Below, piece by piece: positions 16,103 through 27,776 of a stretch of 64,000 nt of DNA (within the stretch, counting starts at the first letter, position 1; every line of letters starts with the position of its first letter). The position numbers were made by a program, and so were the translations under genes. The DNA lies in the NCBI RefSeq assembly GCF_010730355.1, contig NZ_AP022576.1, forward strand, positions 2,108,001 to 2,172,000. Reading direction: 5' to 3'. The DNA is from Mycobacterium florentinum. GTDB lineage: Bacteria; Actinomycetota; Actinomycetes; Mycobacteriales; Mycobacteriaceae. The notes under the pieces were generated by a model that saw nothing but the letters and a program-made list of their open reading frames with translations, was not told where the DNA came from and searched no databases.

Positions 16103-17415
16103 CCACCCCGCTGACCCCGGTCATCAGCCGCTACTGGGACGACCCGAAGTCGTTCACGCTGGAGACCTATCAACGTCACGACGGCTACCAGGCGCTGAAG
16201 AAGGCGCTGGCGATGGAGCCCGACGCGGTGATTGGGGCCGTGAAGGACTCGGGCCTGCGCGGTCGCGGCGGCGCCGGCTTCTCGACCGGAACGAAGTGGT
16301 CGTTCATTCCGCAGGGCGACTCCGGCCCGGCCGCCAAGCCGCACTACCTGGTGGTCAACGCCGACGAATCAGAACCCGGTACATGCAAAGACATCCCGCT
16401 GATGCTGGCGACGCCCCACCTACTGGTGGAGGGCGCCATCATCGCCTCCTACGCCATCCGGGCCAGCCACGCCTTCATCTACGTGCGCGGCGAAGTCGTG
16501 CCGGTGTTGCGCCGGCTGCAGAACGCGGTGGCCGAGGCCTACGCCGCCGGCTACCTGGGCCGCGACATCAACGGATCCGGCTACGACCTGGAGCTGGTGG
16601 TGCACGCCGGTGCGGGCGCCTACATCTGCGGTGAGGAAACCGCGCTGCTGGAGGGACTGGAGGGCCGACGCGGCCAGCCCCGGCTGCGCCCGCCGTTCCC
16701 CGCCGTCGCAGGGCTTTACGGCTGCCCCACGGTGATCAACAACGTCGAGACCATCGCCAGCGTGCCGTCGATCATTCTCAATGGGGTCGAATGGTTCCGG
16801 TCGATGGGCAGTGAGAAATCGCCTGGCTTCACGCTGTATTCGCTGTCCGGGCACGTCACCCGCCCCGGCCAGTACGAAGCCCCGCTGGGCATCACGCTGC
16901 GCGAGTTGCTCGACTACGCCGGTGGGGTCCGCGCCGGACACCGGCTGAAATTCTGGACACCGGGCGGATCGTCGACACCGCTGCTCACCGACGAACACCT
17001 CGACGTGCCACTGGATTACGAGGGCGTGGGTGCCGCCGGCTCGATGCTGGGCACCAAGGCGCTGGAGATCTTCGACGAGACCACCTGCGTGGTGCGCGCG
17101 GTGCAGCGCTGGACGTACTTCTACAAGCACGAGTCGTGCGGCAAATGCACACCGTGCCGCGAGGGCACGTTCTGGCTGGACCAGATCTACACACGGCTCG
17201 AGACCGGCAAGGGCACCCACGAAGATCTCGACAAGCTGCTGGACATCTCCGATGCGATCCTCGGAAAGTCGTTCTGCGCGTTGGGCGATGGCGCGGCCAG
17301 CCCGGTGATGTCATCGATCAAGCACTTCCGCGACGAGTACATCGCCCACGTCGAAGGAGGCGGCTGCCCGTTCGACCCGCGAGACTCCATGCTGACGGCG
17401 AACGGAAAGGCGTGA
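16099..17415 (+). CDS. nuoF: NADH-quinone oxidoreductase subunit F (FMN, NADH site)
   Basis: The 438-residue 51-kDa subunit binds NADH, FMN and cluster N3. Visible are the NADH-binding [16 protein letters not shown] near 54-69, the FMN loop [19 protein letters not shown] near 177-195 and the [4Fe-4S] ligands in [13 protein letters not shown] with a fourth Cys in [13 protein letters not shown] start at 16099 overlaps nuoE by 4 nt; 7 nt separate it from nuoG. Confidence 0.96.
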   Translation: MTTPLTPVISRYWDDPKSFTLETYQRHDGYQALKKALAMEPDAVIGAVKDSGLRGRGGAGFSTGTKWSFIPQGDSGPAAKPHYLVVNADESEPGTCKDIPLMLATPHLLVEGAIIASYAIRASHAFIYVRGEVVPVLRRLQNAVAEAYAAGYLGRDINGSGYDLELVVHAGAGAYICGEETALLEGLEGRRGQPRLRPPFPAVAGLYGCPTVINNVETIASVPSIILNGVEWFRSMGSEKSPGFTLYSLSGHVTRPGQYEAPLGITLRELLDYAGGVRAGHRLKFWTPGGSSTPLLTDEHLDVPLDYEGVGAAGSMLGTKALEIFDETTCVVRAVQRWTYFYKHESCGKCTPCREGTFWLDQIYTRLETGKGTHEDLDKLLDISDAILGKSFCALGDGAASPVMSSIKHFRDEYIAHVEGGGCPFDPRDSMLTANGKA

Positions 17416-17422
17416 CGCTTTC

Positions 17423-19840
17423 ATGACTAGTGCGGCCAAAACCGAGACCGGTGGCGAGACGACGCCGCCCGACATGGTCAAGCTGACCATCGATGGCAAC
17501 GAAATCACGGTTCCCAAGGGAACACTGGTGATTCGCGCGGCCGAGTTGATGGGGATCCAGATTCCCCGGTTCTGTGATCACCCGCTGCTCGATCCGGTCG
17601 GCGCCTGCCGCCAGTGCATGGTCGAGGTCGAGGGCCAGCGCAAGCCGATGGCGTCATGCACGATCGTCTGCACCGACGACATGGTGGTGCGCACCCAGCT
17701 GACCTCCGAGGCCGCGGACAAGGCGCAGCACGGCGTGATGGAGCTGCTGCTGATCAACCACCCGCTGGACTGCCCGATGTGCGACAAGGGCGGCGAGTGC
17801 CCGCTGCAGAACCAGGCAATGTCCAACGGCCGCACCGATTCTCGCTTCGACGACGTCAAGCGCACCTTCGCCAAGCCGATCAACATCTCCTCGCAGGTGC
17901 TGCTGGACCGCGAGCGGTGCATCCTGTGCGCGCGCTGCACGCGGTTCTCAGAGCAGATCGCCGGCGATCCGTTCATCGACATGCAGGAGCGCGGCGCCCT
18001 GCAGCAGGTCGGCATCTACGCCAACGAGCCGTTCGACTCCTACTTCTCGGGCAACACCGTGCAGATCTGCCCGGTGGGCGCCCTGACCGGCACCGCCTAC
18101 CGATTCCGGGCCCGCCCTTTCGATCTGGTCTCCAGCCCCAGCGTGTGCGAGCACTGCGCCGGCGGCTGCGCCGAGCGAACCGACCACCGCCGCGGCAAGG
18201 TGCTGCGCCGGCTGGCCGGTGATGACCCCGAGGTCAACGAGGAGTGGAACTGCGACAAGGGCCGGTGGGCGTTCCGGTACGACACCCAGCCCGACGTGCT
18301 CACCACTCCCCTGGTCCGTGACGACGACGGCACGCTGCAGCCGGCGTCGTGGGCACACGCGATCGTCGCGGCCACGAGAGGACTCGAGGCGGCCCGCGGA
18401 CGCACCGGTGTGCTCGTCGGCGGCCGCGGCACCTGGGAAGACTGCTACGCATATTCGAAGTTCGCGCGAATTGTGTTGGACACCAACGACATCGACTTCC
18501 GGGCTCGCCCATCCTCACCCGAAGAGGCGGAGTTCCTGGCGGCGCGGGTCGCGGGCCGACAGCTCACGGTCAGCTTCTCGGACCTCGAGTCGGCGCCGGT
18601 GGTGGTGCTGGTCGGGTTCGAGCCCGAGGACGAGGCACCGATCGTGTTCCTGCGGCTGCGCAAGGCCGCCCGCAAGCGCGGCGTGCCGATTTACGCGGTC
18701 GCGCCGTTCGCCACTCGCGCGCTGACGAAGATGTCGGGCCGGCTGCTGCAAACCGTGCCCGGCGCGGAACCGTCCACGCTGGACGGCCTGGCCACCGGCG
18801 AGGTGGGCGAGCTGTTGTCGAAGCCCGGAGCGGTCATCATGGTCGGCGAACGCCTGGCCACAGTGCCGGGCGGATTGTCCGCGGCGGCCCGGCTCGCCGA
18901 CGCAACCGGCGCCAAGCTGGCCTGGGTGCCGCGGCGCGCCGGAGAACGAGGCGCGCTGGAGGCCGGAGCACTGCCCGGGCTGCTGCCCGGCGGTCGTCTG
19001 GTGGCCGACGACACCGCCCGCGCGGAGGTGGCCGCGGCGTGGAATGTCGACGAATTGCCTTCGGCCGCTGGGCGTGACGTCGACGGTATTCTGGCCGCCG
19101 CGACGGACGGAAGCCTGGGCGCGCTGCTGGTCGGCGGTATCGAGCCCGCCGACTTCGCCGATCCCGATGCCGTACTCGCCGCGCTGGACGCGGCGAGCTT
19201 CGTCGTCAGCCTGGAACTGCGGCAAAGCGAGGTCACCGAACGCGCCGACGTGGTGTTCCCCGTCGCACCCACGACGCAGAAGGCCGGCGCATTCGTCAAC
19301 TGGGAGGGCCGATTCCGGCCCTTCGAGCCCGCGCTGCACGGCAGCACCCAGCGGGCCACCCAATCCGACCATCGAGTCCTCGACACGCTAGCCGACGAGA
19401 TGGGCGTGTATCTCGGCATGACCAATGTCGCGACGGCCCGCGAAGAAGCCGCGGCGCTGGGCAACTGGGAGGGCGAGCGGGCAGGCGGCGCAACGGTCCA
19501 AGCACCGAAGCCCCCGCGGCCCGGTCAAGGCGAAGCCGTGCTCACCGGCTGGCGGATGATGCTCGACAACGGCCGCGCGCAAGACGGCGAACCGCATCTG
19601 GCGGGAACGGCACGTAAACCCGTCGTACGGCTGTCGGCCGGCACCGCGACCGAAATCGGCGCGGCCGAGGGCGGCACCGTCACGGTCAGCACGCCGCGCG
19701 GATCAATCAGCTTGCCGCTGAACATCACTGACATGCCCGACCGGGTGGTGTGGCTGCCGCTGAACTCGCCGGGTTCGGCGGTGCAGCGGGACCTGGGCGT
19801 CACGATCGGCAGCGTCGTGAAGATCGGAGTGGGCAAATGA
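17423..19840 (+). CDS. nuoG: NADH-quinone oxidoreductase subunit G
   Basis: The 805-residue 75-kDa subunit has an N-terminal [2Fe-2S] domain ([19 protein letters not shown]) and the NuoG Cys/His motif [18 protein letters not shown] [4Fe-4S] motif [10 protein letters not shown] with CPVGALT follows, then a further cluster motif [13 protein letters not shown] plus Cys in WNCDKGRW, which matches the extra N7 cluster present in some bacteria. The rest is a molybdopterin-oxidoreductase-like domain without cofactor ligands, as usual for NuoG. ATG at 17423; stop overlaps nuoH by 4 nt. Confidence 0.95.
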   Translation: MTSAAKTETGGETTPPDMVKLTIDGNEITVPKGTLVIRAAELMGIQIPRFCDHPLLDPVGACRQCMVEVEGQRKPMASCTIVCTDDMVVRTQLTSEAADKAQHGVMELLLINHPLDCPMCDKGGECPLQNQAMSNGRTDSRFDDVKRTFAKPINISSQVLLDRERCILCARCTRFSEQIAGDPFIDMQERGALQQVGIYANEPFDSYFSGNTVQICPVGALTGTAYRFRARPFDLVSSPSVCEHCAGGCAERTDHRRGKVLRRLAGDDPEVNEEWNCDKGRWAFRYDTQPDVLTTPLVRDDDGTLQPASWAHAIVAATRGLEAARGRTGVLVGGRGTWEDCYAYSKFARIVLDTNDIDFRARPSSPEEAEFLAARVAGRQLTVSFSDLESAPVVVLVGFEPEDEAPIVFLRLRKAARKRGVPIYAVAPFATRALTKMSGRLLQTVPGAEPSTLDGLATGEVGELLSKPGAVIMVGERLATVPGGLSAAARLADATGAKLAWVPRRAGERGALEAGALPGLLPGGRLVADDTARAEVAAAWNVDELPSAAGRDVDGILAAATDGSLGALLVGGIEPADFADPDAVLAALDAASFVVSLELRQSEVTERADVVFPVAPTTQKAGAFVNWEGRFRPFEPALHGSTQRATQSDHRVLDTLADEMGVYLGMTNVATAREEAAALGNWEGERAGGATVQAPKPPRPGQGEAVLTGWRMMLDNGRAQDGEPHLAGTARKPVVRLSAGTATEIGAAEGGTVTVSTPRGSISLPLNITDMPDRVVWLPLNSPGSAVQRDLGVTIGSVVKIGVGK

Positions 19841-21096
19841 GCGACTTCGGGCATGACCCCTGGTGGCTGGTGCTCGGCAAGGCGCTGGCCATCTTCGTGT
19901 TCCTGATGCTGAACGTATTGCTCGCAATCCTGCTCGAGCGCAAGATCCTTGGCTGGATGCAGCTGCGGCCCGGCCCCAACCGGGCGGGCCCATGGGGCGC
20001 CCTGCAGAGCCTGGCCGACGGAATCAAGCTCGCGCTCAAGGAGAGCATCACTCCCCGCGGCGTCGACTGGTTTGTCTACATGGCGGCGCCGGTCATCTCG
20101 ACGATCCCCGCGTTCACCGCGTTCGCGTTCATCCCGTTCGGCCCCGAGGTGTCGGTGTTCGGGCACCGCACCCCATTGCAGCTGACCGACATGCCGGCCG
20201 CGGTGCTGTTCATCCTGGGGCTGTCGGCGATCGGTGTCTACGGCATCGTGTTGGGCGGCTGGGCATCCGGCTCGACCTACCCGCTGCTGGGTGGGGTGCG
20301 GTCCACCGCGCAGGTCATCTCCTACGAAGTGTCGATGGGGCTGTCGTTCGCGGCGGTCTTCCTGTTCGCGGGCACCATGTCGACATCCGGAATCATCAAG
20401 GCGCAGGACGGCGTCTGGTACGTATTCCTGTTATTGCCGTCGTTCATCATCTATCTGATCTCGATGGTCGGCGAAACCAACCGCGCCCCCTTCGACCTGC
20501 CGGAGGCCGAGGGCGAACTCGTCGCCGGCTTCCACACCGAGTACTCGTCGCTGAAGTTCGCGATGTTCATGCTGGCCGAATACGTGAACATGATGACGGT
20601 TTCGTCGCTCGCCACGCTCATGTTCTTCGGCGGCTGGCATGCCCCGTGGCCGCTGAACATGTGGGACGGCGCCAACAGCGGCTGGTGGCCGGTGCTCTGG
20701 TTCACCCTGAAGATGTGGACCTTCCTGTTCATCTACATGTGGCTGCGCGCCAGCCTGCCCCGGCTGCGCTACGACCAGTTCATGGCGTTGGGCTGGAAAC
20801 TACTCATCCCCGCGTCGCTGGTCTGGGTGCTGATCGCGGCGGTCATCCGCACGCTGCGCAACCAGGGCTACGCGCATTGGACTCCCCTGCTGGTGGTCTG
20901 CAGCCTCGTCTTCGCCGTGGCGCTGATTCTGTTGCTGCGCAAGCCATTCAGCACGCCGGGCAATCGTGCACTGGCGCGAGAGCTTCGCAAACGTAGCGAC
21001 GCCCTACCGCCACCACCGGCATTCCCGACACCACCGCTGCCGGGCAAAGCGCTGACGGCGTCTGTCAGTGCGAGCAAGGAGAAAGCACATGGCTAA
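19837..21096 (+). CDS. nuoH: NADH-quinone oxidoreductase subunit H
   Basis: The 419-residue membrane subunit has about eight transmembrane helices and the family signatures [19 protein letters not shown] near 33-51 and [19 protein letters not shown] near 217-235, which line the quinone entry. A C-terminal tail of about 70 charged and Pro-rich residues beyond the last helix makes it longer than E. coli NuoH (325), a usual actinobacterial trait. Overlaps nuoG by 4 nt and nuoI by 8 nt. Confidence 0.95.
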   Translation: MSDFGHDPWWLVLGKALAIFVFLMLNVLLAILLERKILGWMQLRPGPNRAGPWGALQSLADGIKLALKESITPRGVDWFVYMAAPVISTIPAFTAFAFIPFGPEVSVFGHRTPLQLTDMPAAVLFILGLSAIGVYGIVLGGWASGSTYPLLGGVRSTAQVISYEVSMGLSFAAVFLFAGTMSTSGIIKAQDGVWYVFLLLPSFIIYLISMVGETNRAPFDLPEAEGELVAGFHTEYSSLKFAMFMLAEYVNMMTVSSLATLMFFGGWHAPWPLNMWDGANSGWWPVLWFTLKMWTFLFIYMWLRASLPRLRYDQFMALGWKLLIPASLVWVLIAAVIRTLRNQGYAHWTPLLVVCSLVFAVALILLLRKPFSTPGNRALARELRKRSDALPPPPAFPTPPLPGKALTASVSASKEKAHG

Positions 21097-21634
21097 ATTC
21101 CTGGACGCCGTGGCCGGATTCGGCGTGACATTCGCCGCGATGTTCAAAAAGACTGTCACCGAAGAGTATCCGGAGAAGCCCGGCCCGGTCGCACCGCGCT
21201 ACCACGGCCGTCATCAACTCAACCGGTACCCCGACGGCCTGGAGAAGTGCATCGGCTGCGAGCTGTGCGCCTGGGCCTGCCCGGCCGACGCGATCTACGT
21301 CGAGGGCGCCGACAACACCGACGAGGCAAGGTTTTCGCCGGGAGAGCGTTACGGCCGGGTCTACCAGATCAACTATCTGCGGTGCATCGGTTGCGGCCTG
21401 TGCATCGAGGCCTGCCCCACCCGCGCCCTGACCATGACCAACGACTACGAGATGGCCGACGACAACCGCGCCGACCTGATCTACGAAAAGGACCGGCTGC
21501 TGGCGCCGCTGCTGCAGAACATGCTCGCGCCGCCGCACCCCAGGACCGACGGCGCCACCGACAAGGACTACTACCTGGGCAACGTCACCGCGGATGGCTT
21601 GCGCGTCAACCAGAACGCCGGAGAAACAAGGTGA
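21089..21634 (+). CDS. nuoI: NADH-quinone oxidoreductase subunit I (two [4Fe-4S])
   Basis: The 181-residue ferredoxin-like subunit has two complete motifs, [15 protein letters not shown] near 54-68 and [15 protein letters not shown] near 99-113, which hold clusters N6a and N6b. The start is ATG at 21089, chosen over an in-frame upstream ATG at 21068 because AAGGAGA (21076-21082) is spaced 6 nt before it. It overlaps the nuoH end by 8 nt and nuoJ by 4 nt. Confidence 0.95.
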   Translation: MAKFLDAVAGFGVTFAAMFKKTVTEEYPEKPGPVAPRYHGRHQLNRYPDGLEKCIGCELCAWACPADAIYVEGADNTDEARFSPGERYGRVYQINYLRCIGCGLCIEACPTRALTMTNDYEMADDNRADLIYEKDRLLAPLLQNMLAPPHPRTDGATDKDYYLGNVTADGLRVNQNAGETR

Positions 21635-22419
21635 CCGCCGTACTTGCCACCAACCTGGCGACCGACGTCATCGTTCGTACCTCGACCGGAGAGGCGGTCG
21701 CCTTCTGGGTGCTGGGCGCTCTCGCCGTGATCGGCGCGATCGGAGTGGTCACGGCGGTCAACGCGGTGTACTCGGCGATGTTCCTGGCGATGACCATGAT
21801 CATCCTGGCGATCTTCTACATGATCCAGGACGCACTGTTTTTGGGCGTGGTTCAAGTCGTCGTCTACACCGGCGCGGTGATGATGCTGTTCTTGTTCGTG
21901 CTGATGCTGATCGGCGTGGACTCCGCGGAATCGCTGAAGGAAACGCTGCGCGGACAGCGCGTCGCGGCGGTGATCACCGGGGTCGGGTTCGGCATTCTGC
22001 TGGTCGCCGCCATCGGCAAGGTGACGACCGGGGGCTTCGTCGGACTGACCACCGCCAACGCCAACGGCAACGTCGAAGGCCTGGCGGCACTGATCTTTTC
22101 GCGCTACCTGTGGGCTTTCGAGCTGACCAGCGCGCTGCTGATCACCGCCGCGGTCGGGGCGATGGTGCTGGCGCACCGCGAGCGTTTCGAACGCCGCAAG
22201 ACGCAGCGCGAACTTTCCGAGGAGCGATTCCGGTCCGGCGGCCGCCCGACCCCGCTGCCCAACCCCGGCGTCTACGCGCGTCACAATGCGGTGGACGTGG
22301 CCGCGCTGCTGCCCGACGGCTCGTACTCGGACCTGTCGGTGTCGAAGATGCTGCGGACCCGTGGCGCGGACGGCAAAGAAACCCCCCGCCAGCAGGCCAT
22401 CAAAGGCGGTGCATCGTGA
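21631..22419 (+). CDS. nuoJ: NADH-quinone oxidoreductase subunit J
   Basis: The 262-residue membrane subunit has five hydrophobic helices in the first 185 residues, including [20 protein letters not shown] near 71-90, the glycine-containing pi-bulge helix (TM3) that couples quinone chemistry to proton transfer. A hydrophilic C-terminal tail of about 75 residues follows. GTG start at 21631 within a 4-nt overlap; stop overlaps nuoK by 4 nt. Confidence 0.94.
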   Translation: MTAVLATNLATDVIVRTSTGEAVAFWVLGALAVIGAIGVVTAVNAVYSAMFLAMTMIILAIFYMIQDALFLGVVQVVVYTGAVMMLFLFVLMLIGVDSAESLKETLRGQRVAAVITGVGFGILLVAAIGKVTTGGFVGLTTANANGNVEGLAALIFSRYLWAFELTSALLITAAVGAMVLAHRERFERRKTQRELSEERFRSGGRPTPLPNPGVYARHNAVDVAALLPDGSYSDLSVSKMLRTRGADGKETPRQQAIKGGAS

Positions 22420-22715
22420 ATCCGGCCAACTACCTTTACCTTTCGGCGTTGCTGTTCACCATCGGGGCCTCCGGTGTGCTGTTGCGCCGCAACGCCATCG
22501 TGATGTTCATGTGCGTCGAGTTGATGCTCAACGCCGTGAACCTGGCGTTCGTCACCTTCGCGCGCATGCACGGCCACCTGGACGGGCAGATGATCGCGTT
22601 CTTCACGATGGTGGTGGCGGCCTGCGAGGTCGTCATCGGCCTGGCCATCATCATGACGATTTTCCGTGCCCGTAAATCGGCGTCGGTCGACGACGCGAAC
22701 CTACTCAAAGGTTAA
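22416..22715 (+). CDS. nuoK: NADH-quinone oxidoreductase subunit K
   Basis: The 99-residue subunit has three transmembrane helices. The conserved glutamates in [13 protein letters not shown] (helix 2) and [11 protein letters not shown] (helix 3) are present; they belong to the antiporter-like proton path. GTG start at 22416. Length is normal for the family. Confidence 0.95.
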   Translation: MNPANYLYLSALLFTIGASGVLLRRNAIVMFMCVELMLNAVNLAFVTFARMHGHLDGQMIAFFTMVVAACEVVIGLAIIMTIFRARKSASVDDANLLKG

Positions 22716-22726
22716 AGATTGCCGCG

Positions 22727-24613
22727 ATGACACACTTGACCTGGCTGCTCGTGGCACTACCGCTGGCGGGTGCCGCAATCTTGCTGTTCGGCGGCAGACG
22801 CACCGACGCATGGGGACATTGGCTGGGCGTGCTCGCCGCGCTGGGAGCGTTCGGGGTGGGCGCCACGCTCCTGTCGGACTTGCTGAGCCGCGACGGGGAG
22901 CATCGCGTCATCCACCAGACGCTGTTCACCTGGATTCCGGTCGACAATTTCCAAGCCGACCTCGGGCTGCAGATCGACCAGTTGTCAATCTGTTTCGTGC
23001 TGCTGATCACCGGCGTGGGATCGCTGATCCACATCTACTCGGTCGCCTACATGGCCGAAGACCCGGACCGCCGGCGGTTTTTCGGATACCTCAACCTGTT
23101 CCTGGCCTCGATGCTGCTGCTGGTCGTCGCCGACAACTACCTGGTGCTCTACGTTGGCTGGGAAGGCGTCGGTCTCGCGTCCTACCTGCTGATCGGTTTC
23201 TGGTACCACAAGCCATCGGCGGCCACGGCCGCGAAGAAGGCGTTCGTGATGAACCGGGTCGGTGACGCCGGCCTGGCCCTGGCGATGTTCATCATGTTCG
23301 GCACGTTCGGAACGCTCTCGTATGCCGGCGTTTTCGCCGGCGCCCCCGCCGCCAGCCGGGGCGTGCTGACCGCGATGGGCTTGCTGCTGCTGGTGGGCGC
23401 CTGCGGTAAGTCCGCACAAGTCCCGCTGCAGGCCTGGTTGGGTGACGCGATGGAGGGCCCCACCCCGGTGTCCGCGCTGATCCACGCCGCCACCATGGTG
23501 ACCGCCGGTGTGTACCTGATCGTGCGGTCCAACCCGCTCTACAACCTCGCTCCCGGAGCACAACTCGGCGTCGTCCTCGTCGGCGCCGTCACCCTGCTGT
23601 TCGGGGCGTTCATCGGCTGCGCCAAGGACGACATCAAACGCGCGCTCGCGGCGTCGACGATGAGCCAGATCGGCTACATGGTGCTGGCCGCGGGTTTGGG
23701 TCCCGCCGGTTACGCGTTCGCGATCATGCACCTGCTCACCCACGGTTTCTTCAAGGCCGGCCTATTCCTCGGCTCGGGCTCGATCATTCACGCGATGCAC
23801 GAGGAACAAGACATGCGCCGCTACGGCGGGCTGCGCGCCGCCCTGCCCATCACATTCATCACCTTCGGCCTGGGCTACCTGGCAATCATCGGCGTGCCGC
23901 CGTTCGCGGGCTTCTACTCGAAGGACGCCATCATCGAAGCGGCATTGGGCGAGGGCGGCGTCCGCGGCTACACGCTGGGCGGGGCCGCGCTGCTGGGCGC
24001 GGGCATCACCGCGTTCTACATGACCCGCGTGATGCTGATGACCTTCTTCGGCGAAAAACGTTGGGCGCCGGGCAGTCACCCGCACGAGGCACCCGCCCTG
24101 ATGAGCGGGCCGATGATCCTGCTCGCCTTCGGCTCGGTGTTCTCCGGCGGCCTGTTCGCCATCGGAGGCACCCTGCCGCACTGGCTGGAACCGGTCGTCG
24201 GTGCGCATGAGGAAAGCGCGCACGCCGTTCCGGCCTGGGTCAACACCGCGCTCGCGCTCGGGGTCGTCGCGATCGGAATCGCGGTGGCTTATCAGAAGTA
24301 CGGCAGGGCCGAGATTCCCAGAGTTGCTCCCGTCCAGGTGTCGGCACTCACCACGGCCGCACGCAGAGACCTGTACGGCGATGCCTTCAACGAGGAGGTA
24401 TTCATGCGCCCTGGCGCGCAGCTGACCGACGCGCTGATCGAAGTCGACGACGCGGGTGTGGACGGCTCGGTCAACGCGCTGGCCGCACTGGTCAGCCGGA
24501 CCTCGAATCGCTTGCGGGGGCTACAAACCGGCTTCGCGCGCTCCTACGCGCTGTCGATGCTGGCGGGCGCCACTCTCCTGGTCGCGGCGATCCTGGCGGT
24601 GCAACTGTGGTGA
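22727..24613 (+). CDS. nuoL: NADH-quinone oxidoreductase subunit L
   Basis: The 628-residue Mrp-antiporter-like proton-pumping subunit has about 16 helices. Diagnostic stretches are [19 protein letters not shown] near 143-161 (the essential helix-5 Glu), [19 protein letters not shown] near 237-255 and [20 protein letters not shown] near 304-323. The long lateral amphipathic helix is expected in the C-terminal third. ATG at 22727, 11 nt after nuoK. Confidence 0.96.
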   Translation: MTHLTWLLVALPLAGAAILLFGGRRTDAWGHWLGVLAALGAFGVGATLLSDLLSRDGEHRVIHQTLFTWIPVDNFQADLGLQIDQLSICFVLLITGVGSLIHIYSVAYMAEDPDRRRFFGYLNLFLASMLLLVVADNYLVLYVGWEGVGLASYLLIGFWYHKPSAATAAKKAFVMNRVGDAGLALAMFIMFGTFGTLSYAGVFAGAPAASRGVLTAMGLLLLVGACGKSAQVPLQAWLGDAMEGPTPVSALIHAATMVTAGVYLIVRSNPLYNLAPGAQLGVVLVGAVTLLFGAFIGCAKDDIKRALAASTMSQIGYMVLAAGLGPAGYAFAIMHLLTHGFFKAGLFLGSGSIIHAMHEEQDMRRYGGLRAALPITFITFGLGYLAIIGVPPFAGFYSKDAIIEAALGEGGVRGYTLGGAALLGAGITAFYMTRVMLMTFFGEKRWAPGSHPHEAPALMSGPMILLAFGSVFSGGLFAIGGTLPHWLEPVVGAHEESAHAVPAWVNTALALGVVAIGIAVAYQKYGRAEIPRVAPVQVSALTTAARRDLYGDAFNEEVFMRPGAQLTDALIEVDDAGVDGSVNALAALVSRTSNRLRGLQTGFARSYALSMLAGATLLVAAILAVQLW

Positions 24614-26184
24614 GCTCGAACATTCCGTGGCTCTCGGTGCTGTGGCTGGTGCCGCTGGCGGGTTCGATCCTGATCATTCTGTTGCCGCCCAGCCAGCGAC
24701 AGCTCGCCAAGTGGGCCGGCGTGGTGTTCAGCGTCGTGACGCTGGCGGTGGCGCTCGTCGTCGCGCTCGGCTTCAAAACCGGCGGCTCCCCTTACCAATT
24801 CCTGGAAAAGCATCCCTGGATTCCGGCGTTCGGCGCCGGCTACAACCTCGGCGTCGACGGCATCGCGGTGATCCTGGTGCTGTTGACCGCCATTCTGATT
24901 CCGCTGCTGTTGGTGGCGGGCTGGAACGACGGTGGCGAGGGCACCCGGGGCGTGCACGCCTACGTCGCTCTGACCCTGGCCATCGAGTCGATGGTGCTGA
25001 TCTCGGTGATCGCACTGGATGTGCTGCTGTTCTACGTGTTCTTCGAGGCCATGCTGATCCCGATGTACTTCCTGATCGGAGGCTTCGGCAAGGGCACCAA
25101 TCGGTCCAAGGCCGCGGTGAAGTTCTTGCTGTACAACCTCTTCGGCGGTCTGATCATGCTCGCGGCGGTGATCGGGCTGTATGTCGTGACCGCACAGCAC
25201 GGCTCGGGCACGTTCGACTTCCGCGAAATCGTCACGGGCATCTCCTCGGGCCGCTTCGCCGGCGTGGACCCCGCGGTGTTCAAGGCGCTGTTCCTGGGCT
25301 TCATGTTCGCCTTCGCCGTCAAGGCGCCGCTGTGGCCGTTCCACCGCTGGTTGCCCGACGCCTGCGTCGAGGCCACCCCGGCGACCGCGGTGTTGATCAC
25401 CGCGGTGATGGACAAGGTCGGCACGTTCGGCATGCTGCGCTACTGCCTGCAGCTGTTCCCCGATGCCTCAACATATTTCCGGCCGCTGATCGTGACACTG
25501 GCCATCATCGGGGTGATCTACGGTGCGATCGTCGCGATCGGGCAAAAAGACATGATGCGCCTGATCGCATACACCTCGATCTCACACTTCGGGTTCATCA
25601 TCGCCGGCATTTTCGTGATGACCACCCAGGGGCAGAGCGGTTCGACGCTGTACATGCTCAACCATGGCCTGTCCACGGCGGCGGTGTTCCTGATCGCCGG
25701 ATTCCTGGTGACACGGCGCGGCAGCAGGCTGATCGCGGACTACGGCGGGGTGCAGAAGGTCGCGCCGATTCTGGCCGGCACCTTCCTGGTCTCGGCGATG
25801 GCCACGCTGTCATTGCCCGGCCTCGCACCGTTCATCAGCGAATTCCTGGTCCTACTGGGCACTTTCAACCGGTATTGGCTGGCGGGTGCGTTTGGGGTGA
25901 CCGCGCTGGTGCTGGCGGCGATCTACATGCTGTGGCTCTACCAGCGGATGATGACCGGGCCGGTGGCCGAAGGCAGCGAGCGAATCACTGATCTACGGCT
26001 GCGCGAGCTGATCGTCGTAGCACCGCTGCTGGCGCTGCTGTTCATTTTCGGCGTCTACCCCAAGCCGGTGCTCGACATCATCAATCCCGCCGTGGATCAC
26101 ACCATGATCACCATCGGCCAGCATGATCCCGCGCCGAGAGTGCCAGTGGGCGTACCCCGGACAGCCGAAGGACCGCACCAATGA
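24610..26184 (+). CDS. nuoM: NADH-quinone oxidoreductase subunit M
   Basis: The 524-residue second antiporter-like subunit has about 14 helices. [20 protein letters not shown] contains the helix-5 Glu, [19 protein letters not shown] the helix-7 region, and [19 protein letters not shown] the helix-8 Lys/His region. Two in-frame GTG codons (24607, 24610) are possible; 24610 gives the usual 4-nt overlap with nuoL. The C-terminus overlaps nuoN by 4 nt. Confidence 0.95.
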   Translation: MSSNIPWLSVLWLVPLAGSILIILLPPSQRQLAKWAGVVFSVVTLAVALVVALGFKTGGSPYQFLEKHPWIPAFGAGYNLGVDGIAVILVLLTAILIPLLLVAGWNDGGEGTRGVHAYVALTLAIESMVLISVIALDVLLFYVFFEAMLIPMYFLIGGFGKGTNRSKAAVKFLLYNLFGGLIMLAAVIGLYVVTAQHGSGTFDFREIVTGISSGRFAGVDPAVFKALFLGFMFAFAVKAPLWPFHRWLPDACVEATPATAVLITAVMDKVGTFGMLRYCLQLFPDASTYFRPLIVTLAIIGVIYGAIVAIGQKDMMRLIAYTSISHFGFIIAGIFVMTTQGQSGSTLYMLNHGLSTAAVFLIAGFLVTRRGSRLIADYGGVQKVAPILAGTFLVSAMATLSLPGLAPFISEFLVLLGTFNRYWLAGAFGVTALVLAAIYMLWLYQRMMTGPVAEGSERITDLRLRELIVVAPLLALLFIFGVYPKPVLDIINPAVDHTMITIGQHDPAPRVPVGVPRTAEGPHQ

Positions 26185-27776
26185 CCCTTCCCACCCCCAG
26201 CATCGAATACTTCCTGCTGTGCCCGATGCTCATCGTCTTCGGCATCGCGGTGGTCGGTGTACTGGTTGAGGCGTTCGTGCCCAGGAACATTCGCTACGTC
26301 TCCCAGGTGACACTGGCCCTCGGCGGATTGATCGGGGCGTTCGTCGCCGACATCGTGGTCAGCCGTTCCCTTCCGGCGGCCGGTCGCAGCGCAGTGTTGG
26401 GTGCGGTGGCCATCGACCGGCCGGCGCTGTATCTGCAAGGCACCGTGGTGCTGGTGGCGCTGCTGGCCGTCATCTTCATCGCCGAGCGCAGCAACATGGC
26501 CGCAACCGCCAACAAGGTGAAGGTCGCGGCGGGTGTGTCCGGGCAGGCCTCCGGATTGGATGCCTTCACCCCGCAGGCGTCCGCGGTCCCCGGCAGCGAC
26601 GCCGAACGTGAGGCCGAACGGGCCGGGGCCGCTCAGACCGAGCTCTTCCCGCTCCTGATGCTGTCCGTCGGCGGCATGATGGTGTTCCCCGCCGCCAATG
26701 ACCTGTTGACGATGTTCGTCGCGTTGGAAGTGCTGTCGCTGCCGCTGTATCTGATGTGCGGGCTGGCGCGTCACCGCCGGCTGCTGTCGCAGGAAGCGGC
26801 GATGAAGTACTTCCTGCTGGGCGCCTTCTCGTCGGCGTTCTTCCTCTACGGTGTGGCGCTGATCTACGGCGCGACCGGCACGCTGTTGCTGCCCGGCATC
26901 CGGGACGCCCTTGCGGCCCATGGTGATAGCTCGATGGCGTTGGTCGGCGTCGCGCTGCTGTCGGTCGGGCTGTTGTTCAAAGTGGGCGCGGTGCCGTTCC
27001 ACTCGTGGATCCCCGACGTGTATCAGGGCGCGCCGACGCCGATCACCGGGTTCATGGCGGCGGCCACCAAGGTCGCCGCATTCGGCGCGCTGCTGCGAGT
27101 CGTCTACGTAGCGTTGCCTCCGCTACACGAGCAGTGGCGTCCCGTGTTGTGGGCGATTGCGATCCTGACGATGGCCGTCGGCACCGTCACCGCGGTCAAC
27201 CAGGTCGACGTCAAACGCATGCTGGCCTATTCGTCGGTCGCCCACGTCGGATTCATCCTCACCGGTGTGATCGCCGACAATCAGGCCGGCCTCGCCGCCA
27301 CCCTGTTCTACCTGGTCGCCTATAGCTTCAGCACGGTCGGCGCGTTCGCCATCGTCGGCCTGATTCGCAACTCCGACGGCGTCGAGGACGCCAGGCTGTC
27401 ACACTGGGCCGGGCTCGGTCAGCGTTCTCCCATTGTGGGCGTGATGCTTTCGATGTTTCTGCTGGCCTTCGCCGGTATCCCATTGACCAGTGGATTCATC
27501 AGCAAGCTCACGGTGTTCAAGGCAGCGGCACAGGGCGGCGCCGTGCCGCTGGTCATCATCGGTGTGATCGCCAGTGGGGTCGCCGCGTATTTCTACGTCC
27601 GGGTGATCGTGCTGATGTTCTTCACCGAGCCGACCGACGACACCCCGCAGGTCGTGGCACCGGGCATCCTGAGCAAGATCGCGATCGCGCTGTGCGCCGC
27701 GATCACCGTGATTCTGGGGATCTTCCCGCAACCGCTGCTCGACCTCGCGGATCACGCCGCACAGTTGCTGCAGTAA
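26181..27776 (+). CDS. nuoN: NADH-quinone oxidoreductase subunit N
   Basis: The 531-residue third antiporter-like subunit carries LTMFVALEVLSLPLYLMCGL with the key Glu, VGAVPFHSWIPDVYQGAPTP and VDVKRMLAYSSVAHVGFILTG. A hydrophilic stretch around residues 110-150, rich in Ala, Gly and charged residues, interrupts the N-terminal helices and is longer than in E. coli. It ends the nuo operon; its last 74 nt overlap the 3' end of the convergent GMC gene. Confidence 0.95.
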   Translation: MTLPTPSIEYFLLCPMLIVFGIAVVGVLVEAFVPRNIRYVSQVTLALGGLIGAFVADIVVSRSLPAAGRSAVLGAVAIDRPALYLQGTVVLVALLAVIFIAERSNMAATANKVKVAAGVSGQASGLDAFTPQASAVPGSDAEREAERAGAAQTELFPLLMLSVGGMMVFPAANDLLTMFVALEVLSLPLYLMCGLARHRRLLSQEAAMKYFLLGAFSSAFFLYGVALIYGATGTLLLPGIRDALAAHGDSSMALVGVALLSVGLLFKVGAVPFHSWIPDVYQGAPTPITGFMAAATKVAAFGALLRVVYVALPPLHEQWRPVLWAIAILTMAVGTVTAVNQVDVKRMLAYSSVAHVGFILTGVIADNQAGLAATLFYLVAYSFSTVGAFAIVGLIRNSDGVEDARLSHWAGLGQRSPIVGVMLSMFLLAFAGIPLTSGFISKLTVFKAAAQGGAVPLVIIGVIASGVAAYFYVRVIVLMFFTEPTDDTPQVVAPGILSKIAIALCAAITVILGIFPQPLLDLADHAAQLLQ